Assembly (NCBI RefSeq): GCF_900009145.1
Contig: NZ_LN889801.1
Span: 62,001-126,000, forward strand
Source of the DNA: Planktothrix tepida PCC 9214
GTDB taxonomy: Bacteria > Cyanobacteriota > Cyanobacteriia > Cyanobacteriales > Microcoleaceae
Length of the DNA stretch: 64,000 nt
Reading direction: 5' to 3'
Part shown: one piece after another, positions 54,599 to 61,863 of the stretch
How positions within the stretch are numbered: the stretch's first letter is position 1
How the letters are laid out: each line of letters opens with the position of its first letter
Notes under the pieces: generated by a model
Told to the model about the DNA's origin: nothing
The model's database searches: none
What the model saw: only the letters and a program-made list of their open reading frames with translations
Program-made: the position numbers and the translations under genes

Positions 54599-55774
54599 TT
54601 AATCTAAACTAATTTGAGAACCCCAAATATTTTGAGGAAGAAATGATCGATCTAAGGGAATAGAAGCAACGGGTTCTGTGAGGGTAAAGGTTCCTGATTC
54701 AATCCATTTTTTTAACTCTTGGGCAATTTCACGAGAACGGGAAATACTCGCTACAGGTGCAGTTCTGACCATTTTTCCCTCAATAGAAATTTTGCCTTTT
54801 TTCAGTTGACTATAGGAAACTAAACCAAAGGTGGGACGAACCCGTCGAGGGATGGCAAAATCCACTACGGGTGCAACAATATCTTGATCAGAAACTGCAC
54901 AACGAGCAATCACATCTTCATTCAAAACGGGTAAAGGAATCCCCACACCTAACATTAATGAAGGGCCATAATTTTTAAAATAGCAACCCCTAACCCAATA
55001 AGGATTCATTTGTTTTGCATCTCCAATTAACGCTAACGTTGCAGCAGGGCCGATGGGGGTGCGATTGTCTAGGCGTTTTTGCAGGGGAAAATGTTGGGTT
55101 CCTTCCCAAGTAATATAGCCAATTCCGCCTCCTAAAAAAATCCGAGTCCCAATTCCAATTACTTGTAAATCAGGATCATTAATTAAGGGAGAAATTGCAC
55201 CCGGATTAGAATAAACTGCATTTCCTAAATAGGGTTGGAGGGGGCCTAAATAAGTATAAAGGGGGCGATCGCCACCATTAACTCCGACAATAAAATTTTG
55301 ATAGAGATTGCGAGGATTGAATAAATAAAATTGGTTAATGGTATCACGGGTAATTGTAGTTTCAAAAGAACTCCGGGGATAACAATCAGAAACCACTCCT
55401 GATGCTCTGAGATGCACCGATTTTCCCGCAATTAAATCTTCAATCACATGACCCCCCCCTTGTTCATTGCCCTCTTCCCCATCTTCCATCATTTGACTCG
55501 CGCCCAGATATAAATCAACGGAACCAAATCCACTATAGGCAAGAACCCCATTTAACCAACAGGTTTTAATATTAATCGGGGGATCGGTATGACCTAAATT
55601 AATCACCGCCCCAGAGGCTTCCATCGGTTCAAAAGTTCCTGTGGTAATGACATCAACTTCTTGAGCAATTTGGGGAATAGTATCGGGGGTGACTTTGGCT
55701 TTCAATTCCTCCACAGTCCAAACAACAGCACGATTCTGAAGAATTTTATCGTTAATTTCAGCAATAGTTTTCAT
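54599..55774 (-). CDS. COG1900/DUF39 homocysteine-biosynthesis protein
   Basis: A 391-residue soluble protein. COG1900 proteins make homocysteine from aspartate semialdehyde by sulfur transfer, as shown for methanogens. The sequence has TTGTFEPMEASGAVINLGHTDPPI, GGGHVIEDLIAGK, the Cys-containing ASGVVSDCYPRSSFE with a candidate catalytic Cys, and GIGTRIFLGGGIGYITWEGTQH. No CBS or NIL domain is attached. No ferredoxin partner gene is adjacent. The family call is firm. Activity in cyanobacteria is by analogy. Confidence 0.85.
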   Translation of the reverse strand: MKTIAEINDKILQNRAVVWTVEELKAKVTPDTIPQIAQEVDVITTGTFEPMEASGAVINLGHTDPPINIKTCWLNGVLAYSGFGSVDLYLGASQMMEDGEEGNEQGGGHVIEDLIAGKSVHLRASGVVSDCYPRSSFETTITRDTINQFYLFNPRNLYQNFIVGVNGGDRPLYTYLGPLQPYLGNAVYSNPGAISPLINDPDLQVIGIGTRIFLGGGIGYITWEGTQHFPLQKRLDNRTPIGPAATLALIGDAKQMNPYWVRGCYFKNYGPSLMLGVGIPLPVLNEDVIARCAVSDQDIVAPVVDFAIPRRVRPTFGLVSYSQLKKGKISIEGKMVRTAPVASISRSREIAQELKKWIESGTFTLTEPVASIPLDRSFLPQNIWGSQISLD

Positions 55775-55834
55775 TAAATTTTGACACCCCTTTAATTCTA
55801 TTGTTTATGTTTCGTCGTTTTCAATTGTCGGAAA

Positions 55835-56881
55835 TTATTGTTTCCAGTGATCCAGAATATCTCGAATTAGGATTTCTTGCACTAAAACTTGTCCCACAAC
55901 CGTTAACGGTAAGGCTAAAAGTAAACCCAGAAAGCCAAAAAAGGTAAGAAAAAAGCCTTGGGAGAGTAACGTAATTGCAGGTAAGAGGGAAACTTGTTGC
56001 GCCATAAGATAGGGCATTAAAAAATTGCTTTCCGCTTGTTGAATCAGAAAATATAAAATAAAAACAAACCCGGCTTTCCAAGGATCTTCTAATAAAGCAA
56101 TCGCCATCGGAGGAATCACACTCAAAGTCGGCCCAATATTGGGAATTAAGTTGAGCAATCCTGCTAATATGGCATTGGCAAAGGCTAACGGAACTTGTAA
56201 GACTAAAAGCCCTGCTAAACTACAAACCGCCACAACACTCATATCAATTAAAGCTCCAACAACCCATAGTCCTAACGCTATTTCACATTGATCTAAAATC
56301 CCATTCAGGCGTTGACGGTAAAAGGAAGGGATGAGTTGAATAAATGCTCTGCGATAAGCTACAGGATCAGCTAATAGCATGATTGTTAAAACTAGAATTA
56401 ATAAAAAGCCGAGAAGTCCTCCTAATGTATTTCCCACGAAAGCCCCAACGCCTCCTATTAAAGGATTTCCGATGCGTTGTAACTGTTGAATCAGGGCATT
56501 AATTTGTAAATCGACTTGAAATAAATTTTGCCAAAATTCCCCTGGAAGTTGGGTTTCTAGGTAATTAATCCAAAGATTTAGCCGTTGTAATCCTCGTTCT
56601 AACCCTCTAGGAACCCGTGTAGCGAGTTCTTGTAATTGGTCAAATAAAGGCGGAACAACTAACAAGAATATCGTTATAAACCCTAAAATTAGTAAACTAA
56701 TTGAGAAGAATACCGCCCAAGAGCGTTTAATTCCAAAGCGTTGTATCCATCGAGCTAATTTATTCAGGGCGGTTGCTAAAACAATCGCAGCAAAAACAAG
56801 TAATAAAGCTTGTCGAACTTGCCAAAGGATATAGATGGCACAGAGAATTGCGCTAAAACCGAACCATTGCCCTAGTGTCAC
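55835..56881 (-). CDS. AI-2E-family transporter
   Basis: A 348-residue membrane protein with about eight hydrophobic segments. The family pattern is seen in ALLLVFAAIVLATALNKLARWIQRFGI, a long soluble middle (PLFDQLQELATRVPRGLERGLQRLNLW), and the C-terminal FANAILAGLLNLIPNIGPTLSVIPPM and GFLGLLLALPLTVVGQVLVQE. The PNIGP motif is characteristic. Family members export autoinducer 2 or act as Na+/H+ antiporters, so the substrate here is open. Confidence 0.9.
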   Translation of the reverse strand: MTLGQWFGFSAILCAIYILWQVRQALLLVFAAIVLATALNKLARWIQRFGIKRSWAVFFSISLLILGFITIFLLVVPPLFDQLQELATRVPRGLERGLQRLNLWINYLETQLPGEFWQNLFQVDLQINALIQQLQRIGNPLIGGVGAFVGNTLGGLLGFLLILVLTIMLLADPVAYRRAFIQLIPSFYRQRLNGILDQCEIALGLWVVGALIDMSVVAVCSLAGLLVLQVPLAFANAILAGLLNLIPNIGPTLSVIPPMAIALLEDPWKAGFVFILYFLIQQAESNFLMPYLMAQQVSLLPAITLLSQGFFLTFFGFLGLLLALPLTVVGQVLVQEILIRDILDHWKQ

Positions 56882-57043
56882 AGGATAAACACCGATGAGA
56901 TGAAATTCTGATCTATTATGATCGATTTAAGTCTTAAGAATATCAATTATCTGTTAAAATTAAGCGATCGCTCATTCTGAAGGGAACAGTCAGTAAATTT
57001 TCAATCCGTTTCCCGACGTTCCCTTTTGCGATTCTTTACCCTT

Positions 57044-57250
57044 CTATTCCGGTTGTTGAGAATGTTGTCTCATCCGCCAACTAAATAAAACGGCTAGAAT
57101 AACCGAAGGTAAGCAAACCGCAATAGCTGCAAGAATTGAGGATTCAGGAATCGAAAGCAAGGGGCCAACGAATTTGATCACAACCGATAGTCCCAGGGAC
57201 AAAAGTAGAACTTTGAGTAGAAATGTTATTTTGTTATCCATACAGGGCAT
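57044..57250 (-). CDS. small two-helix membrane protein
   Basis: A 68-residue protein (MPCMDNKITFLL), or 65 residues from the second ATG at 57241. Two hydrophobic helices (FLLKVLLLSLGLSVVIKFVGPLL, SSILAAIAVCLPSVILAVLFSW) flank a short polar turn, and a basic tail ends it. Similar short membrane proteins are common in cyanobacteria, with no known function. Confidence 0.6.
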   Translation of the reverse strand: MPCMDNKITFLLKVLLLSLGLSVVIKFVGPLLSIPESSILAAIAVCLPSVILAVLFSWRMRQHSQQPE

Positions 57251-57268
57251 TTTATAAAGGGTGAGGGT

Positions 57269-57323
57269 GCGATGGCGTAGCCGCCGCCTGTCGGCATCGC
57301 AACTAGGCAGAAACCCGGTTTCT
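57269..57323. repeat. two interspersed palindromes
   Basis: GCGATGGC (57269-57276) faces GGCATCGC (57293-57300) around a GC-rich loop. AGAAACCCGGTTTCT follows at 57309-57323. Both are repeat types seen between genes of Oscillatoriales; the second recurs at 11139-11153. Confidence 0.65.
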
Positions 57324-57422
57324 CAACAAAAAATCTGGATAGAATTACTAAAATCTGGGTGAGAAACTCGGTGTCTTGGGTTTTGTGCGATCGCCAATTC
57401 ATAGTTTACTTGAGAAATACCA

Positions 57423-58745
57423 ATGCAAAACCAAGATCCAAAATTATTAGAAAAAATTCGTCAACAGTTTGACTCAGCCCCCTATCCTAGAATTCCCTTA
57501 GAACACTCCCCTAAAACCGATTATGAGTTGCTATTTATCCACAATTTAGTCACGCCTTATTATTTAAAATATCAGAAAGTTATTAATACAGAAGGAAAAG
57601 TTATTTTAGATGCAGGCTGTGGAAGCGGATATAAATCCTTAATGTTAGCAGAAGCCAATCCAGGGGCTAAAATTGTAGGGATTGATATTTCTGAACAATC
57701 TATTGAACTGGCTCGTCAACGTTTAAAATTTCATGGGTTTGATAATACAGAATTTTATGTTTTACCGATAGAAAACTTACCAGAAATTGGGTATGAGTTT
57801 GATTATATTAATGCAGATGAGGTGCTTTATCTATGCCCAAATTTATTCAATGCAATGCAAGGGATCAAACAAGTTTTAAAACCCCAAGGTATTATTCGGG
57901 CTAATGTACATAGTTTATATCAAAGGGTCGGTTATTTTAGGGCGCAATCTCTGTTTAAACTCATGGGAGTCATGGATGAAACTTCTCAAGAATTGAAGGT
58001 TGAGATCGCTAGAGAAACAATAGAATCCATCAAAGATGAAGTGGTACTCAAGACACAAACTTGGAATAGTCCAGATTATAAAAATGACGAATGGTTGCTG
58101 GTTAATTATTTACTTCAAGGGGATAAAGGCTATACAATCCCAGAGGTTTTTGCGGTTTTGAAGGCAACTGATTTACAATTGATCAGTATGGTAAAATGGC
58201 GACAATGGCAGTTACTAGATTTATTTAAAGATCCTGATAACTTACCTGCGTTTCTAGCCTTGAGTTTATCCGAAATTTCTATCGAGGAACAGCTACATTT
58301 ATTTGAGTTAATTAACCCCGTGCATCGGTTATTAGATTTTTGGTGTGGTCATTGTGAGCAAGAATTGATTCTCCCGGTGTCTGAATGGGCTGAAGTTGAT
58401 TGGCAAACGGCACGGGTTGATTTACATCCTCAACTCAGAACGACTCAAGCTAAAGCAGACTTAATTGAATGTATTCAGACCCATAGACCTTATGAAATTA
58501 GCCAATATGTGAAGTTACCCACTCGCATACCCATCACCCTTGAGAGTAGTCGGGCAGCCTGTTTACTGCCGTTATGGGATGGAAAACAGACGGTGATCTC
58601 CCTGGCAGAACGGTGGCAACAAATCTATCCTCTTGATCCCATTACCCTAGAACCCATTACTGTCCAGAGGGCACTGCAACAGATCAAAGAAGTCCTCATC
58701 ACCCTGGATGCCTTTCTGTATGTGCTTCTGGAGCATTCCGGGTGA
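57423..58745 (+). CDS. class I SAM-dependent methyltransferase with long C-terminal domain
   Basis: A 440-residue protein. Motif I is VILDAGCGSGYKSLMLAE, motif II is IVGIDISEQSIELARQRL, and FDYINADEVLYLCPN with IKQVLKPQGIIRANVHS completes the Rossmann core. The C-terminal 200 residues are helical (LSEISIEEQLHLFELINPVHRLLDFWCGHCEQ, ISLAERWQQIYP) and of unknown function. This gene is first in a group with a pilin-like gene and two glycosyltransferases, so it may modify a surface protein or glycan. That is inference. Confidence 0.85.
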   Translation: MQNQDPKLLEKIRQQFDSAPYPRIPLEHSPKTDYELLFIHNLVTPYYLKYQKVINTEGKVILDAGCGSGYKSLMLAEANPGAKIVGIDISEQSIELARQRLKFHGFDNTEFYVLPIENLPEIGYEFDYINADEVLYLCPNLFNAMQGIKQVLKPQGIIRANVHSLYQRVGYFRAQSLFKLMGVMDETSQELKVEIARETIESIKDEVVLKTQTWNSPDYKNDEWLLVNYLLQGDKGYTIPEVFAVLKATDLQLISMVKWRQWQLLDLFKDPDNLPAFLALSLSEISIEEQLHLFELINPVHRLLDFWCGHCEQELILPVSEWAEVDWQTARVDLHPQLRTTQAKADLIECIQTHRPYEISQYVKLPTRIPITLESSRAACLLPLWDGKQTVISLAERWQQIYPLDPITLEPITVQRALQQIKEVLITLDAFLYVLLEHSG

Positions 58746-58848
58746 AATAAAAAAAATTTTTGTAGGGGTGATATGAAAGGTTGAGAAAGTGGGTAAGTTA
58801 GAACTACCAGATAAAAAGTTAAACATCCCCCCAAGAGGAGAAAAACCT

Positions 58849-59376
58849 ATGAAGACCGAATTTAAAGCGAAATTCCTGCAATACGTTGCTAATAGAAAAA
58901 AAGAAGAAGGTTTCACCTTAATTGAATTGTTAGTTGTTATTATCATTATCGGTATTCTGGCTGCGATCGCTCTGCCTTCCTTCCTCAACCAAGCTAACAA
59001 AGCCAAACAGTCTGAAGGAAAACAATATCTTTCTTCCATTAACAAAGGTCAACAAGCTTACTACGCTGAAAATACACAGTTTGGAGCAACCATTTCAGAA
59101 TTAGGGATTGGTTTAAAAACCCAAACCTCTAACTTTGTCTATGACAATGGAGTTGCTACTGGTGGTACTGGAGCATCATCCTCAGCTTCCCCTGCTTCCT
59201 CTGCAATGAAAGCTTATGCGGCAGGTGTCGGCTTAAGTGGAACAGGCGAAGCAAAAACAACCTCTACTGTTCTCTGTGAAGAAGTTGTAGCTGCAAACTG
59301 GCAGGATCCTGTTAGTATTGGATTCTCTACTACTGGGCCAATTTGTGGAACCAACCAAAGTGCAGTAACGAAATAA
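58849..59376 (+). CDS. pilA: type IV pilin-like protein (PilA family)
   Basis: Major or minor pilin. From ATG 58849 a basic leader ends at EEG, followed by FTLIELLVVIIIIGILAAIALPSFLNQA, the class III signal with Phe+1 and Glu+5 and the assembly helix. The C-terminal domain is Ala/Ser/Gly/Thr-rich (GGTGASSSASPASSAMKAYAAG), a likely O-glycosylation target, with two Cys (LCEEVV, PICGTN) for a disulfide loop. An AGAGGAG site lies before the ATG. The start at 58789 is rejected because it only lengthens the leader. A strong hairpin follows the gene. Confidence 0.92.
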   Translation: MKTEFKAKFLQYVANRKKEEGFTLIELLVVIIIIGILAAIALPSFLNQANKAKQSEGKQYLSSINKGQQAYYAENTQFGATISELGIGLKTQTSNFVYDNGVATGGTGASSSASPASSAMKAYAAGVGLSGTGEAKTTSTVLCEEVVAANWQDPVSIGFSTTGPICGTNQSAVTK

Positions 59377-59424
59377 TAGCTTAAGTCTAACCAGTCTTTC
59401 TGGTTCAGAATATGAATCATTGAG

Positions 59425-59453
59425 AGCGGGTAGTATGGAAAATACTGCCCGCT
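59425..59453 (+). terminator. hairpin after the pilin gene
   Basis: AGCGGGTAGTAT (59425-59436) pairs with ATACTGCCCGCT (59442-59453), 12 bp with one wobble and loop GGAAA. It lies 49 nt past the pilin stop and before the SPINDLY-type gene. The T tract is short, so partial readthrough is plausible. Confidence 0.6.
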
Positions 59454-59489
59454 TTCATGCAATAAATTTGCACAAATTATTTGAGTTCT

Positions 59490-61730
59490 ATGAAATCTAA
59501 TCTTAGTCTAAGTGTTTATTCTGATTGGGAACAAAAAGCCAAGCAGTATTGGGAAGAAAAAAACTATACCCAATCGGCAAAATTGTATGAAGCTGCGATT
59601 GAAAGAGAACCTGATGTTAAATCTCTATACTGGTATCTAGGCTTAATGTTATTATTGCAAGGACAAGAAGTGGAAGCTCAAACCACTTGGTTCTTGGCAA
59701 TGACCGAAGGTGAACCGGATCAAGTTGAGCAGTGGACGCAAGAATTAATCCAAGTTTTAGAAACTGAAGCTGAACGACAAAGAATTACCCTCGGAGACTG
59801 TACAACAGCCTGGATTATTCGCCAGCATATTCGAGAAATTAATCCCACAGATATTAATAATCTTTTACATTTAGTGGGCTTATCAACCTTACTGAACACT
59901 TATTCCGATGAGGTGCTAGTTGAATTCGGAATTTTAGAGTTATTTCAATCTAATGTTATTGTTCCAGAAGACGTTAATAATGACTTATTACTTGAAGTTT
60001 TAAATAATGTTTTAGACCAAGCTCCTCAACAGCCTTTATCTTATGAATTAGTAGAAACCACTGTTCCTTATCTGTCTGATATTCAGTCCTATATGGGAGT
60101 CTTAGTTCCCGTTATCTATCAATTAGCGTATTCTCGAAGTCAACATCCTTTAGCAATTAAATTCACTGAACAAGGCTTAAAATTCGATCCCAAGCATCCT
60201 GAATTATGGCGATGTTTATCGACGTTGTATCAAGATATCGGGGAATATGCAAAGGGGATAGAAGTTGCAAAACATTGTTATTCTGTAATGGATAATTTTC
60301 CTGATCAAGTCTATGCAACTTTTTTATTGCTTCGGGGGTTAATGAGTGCTGGTGGACGCTGGACAGAATTCTGCACAACGATAGAAAATTATCAGTTGAT
60401 GCTCAATCGTTTATTGGAAGAAAAGCCAACCTTAGCTTATGATTTGGCTGTGCGCTCTTTTTCAACAACATTTTTCTTTCCCTATTATCAAGATCAACCC
60501 CGCGAAAACTACTCGCTGCGTCGTCAGGTTTCTGAATTTATCCAGTCTAATATAGAAACTCAAAATACAGAAACAGTCAAGTATTGTCGGGGTTGGAAAT
60601 CTCGTTCAAAAACAAATATTTTAGCTGAAAAACGCTTAAATATTGGTTATGTTTCCCACTGTTTAAGAAATCATTCGGTCGGTTGGTTAGCGAGGGGTTT
60701 ATTTCAACATCATGACCATGATAAGTTTAAAATTCATAGTTATTTATTCGCAGCACAAAAGAATCATAATGAGGTACAAGATTGGTACGTTAGTAAAAGT
60801 GATAAAGCCCATGGATTAGGGTTAGATGGAAAAGAAGTGGCTAAAGTTATTTATGATGACGAGATTGATATTTTAGTAGATCTCGACAGTTTAACCTTGA
60901 CATCAACCTGTGAAACCTTAGCTCTTAAACCAGCACCCATACAAGTTACTTGGTTAGGTTGGGATGCTTCATCGGTTCCCAGTGTCGATTATTTTATGGC
61001 TGACCCTTACGTTTTACCTGAAGATGCTCAAGACTATTATCAGGAAACAATTTGGCGTTTACCTAATACTTATTTAGCAGTAGATGGGTTTGAAATCGCA
61101 ATTCCTAGCCTGCGACGGGACGAATTAGGGGTTTCTAATGATGCCATTCTGTATTTTACGGCTCAACGAGGCTATAAATATAACCCTGATACGGCTAAAT
61201 TACAGCTTCAAATTTTGAAAGCTGTTCCTAATAGTTATTTTTTGATTAAAGGGATGGCTGATCAAGAATCTTTGAAAACTTTTTATGCTGAAATTGCTGA
61301 ATCTGTTGGGGTCGATTGCGATCGCTTAAAATTATTACCTTTATCCCCAACAGAAGCGAGTCATCGAGCTAATTTAGCGATCGCAGATGTAGTTCTTGAT
61401 ACCTATCCCTATAATGGTGCTACAACCACGATGGAAACCCTGTGGATGGGTGTTCCAATGGTGACAAAGGTTGGGCAACAATTCGCCGCCCGTAATAGTT
61501 ATACGATGATGATTAATGCCGGAATTACAGAAGGTATTGCTTGGACAGATGAAGAATATGTGGAATGGGGAATTAAGCTAGGAACTGATGAAAATTTACG
61601 GCAACAAGTTACTTGGAAATTAAGAAAAAATAGACAAACTGCCCCGTTATGGAATGCGGAACAATTTACCCGTGAGATGGAGAATGCTTATCAACAAATG
61701 TGGCAGAGATATATTGAGGGTAAGAATTAA
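59490..61730 (+). CDS. SPINDLY/OGT-type O-linked glycosyltransferase with TPR region
   Basis: About 746 residues from ATG 59490. The N-terminal half is TPR-like (YWEEKNYTQSAKLYEAAIEREPDVKSLYWYLGLM, LWRCLSTLYQDIGEYAKGIEVAKHC). The C-terminal half is the GT41 domain: LNIGYVSHCLRNHSVGWL, ILVDLDSLT, APIQVTWLGWDASS, YFTAQRGYKYNPDT, VDCDRLKLLPLSPTEASHRANLAIADVVLDTYPYNGATTTMETLWMGVPMVT. GT41 enzymes put GlcNAc or fucose on Ser/Thr of proteins. Its place between a pilin and a GT4-like enzyme suggests pilin glycosylation (inference). Confidence 0.9.
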   Translation: MKSNLSLSVYSDWEQKAKQYWEEKNYTQSAKLYEAAIEREPDVKSLYWYLGLMLLLQGQEVEAQTTWFLAMTEGEPDQVEQWTQELIQVLETEAERQRITLGDCTTAWIIRQHIREINPTDINNLLHLVGLSTLLNTYSDEVLVEFGILELFQSNVIVPEDVNNDLLLEVLNNVLDQAPQQPLSYELVETTVPYLSDIQSYMGVLVPVIYQLAYSRSQHPLAIKFTEQGLKFDPKHPELWRCLSTLYQDIGEYAKGIEVAKHCYSVMDNFPDQVYATFLLLRGLMSAGGRWTEFCTTIENYQLMLNRLLEEKPTLAYDLAVRSFSTTFFFPYYQDQPRENYSLRRQVSEFIQSNIETQNTETVKYCRGWKSRSKTNILAEKRLNIGYVSHCLRNHSVGWLARGLFQHHDHDKFKIHSYLFAAQKNHNEVQDWYVSKSDKAHGLGLDGKEVAKVIYDDEIDILVDLDSLTLTSTCETLALKPAPIQVTWLGWDASSVPSVDYFMADPYVLPEDAQDYYQETIWRLPNTYLAVDGFEIAIPSLRRDELGVSNDAILYFTAQRGYKYNPDTAKLQLQILKAVPNSYFLIKGMADQESLKTFYAEIAESVGVDCDRLKLLPLSPTEASHRANLAIADVVLDTYPYNGATTTMETLWMGVPMVTKVGQQFAARNSYTMMINAGITEGIAWTDEEYVEWGIKLGTDENLRQQVTWKLRKNRQTAPLWNAEQFTREMENAYQQMWQRYIEGKN

Positions 61731-61863
61731 AAATTAAGCCCTTCAAGTTAGCTAGCCATGGTCAAGGATTCTCCCTTGCTTATTGGTAGTGGGGGTATCC
61801 GTAGAACTGAGCATTCAATTTCAGATCACAAACTAAGTGAGTAAAATTTTAAATTCTATCTTT

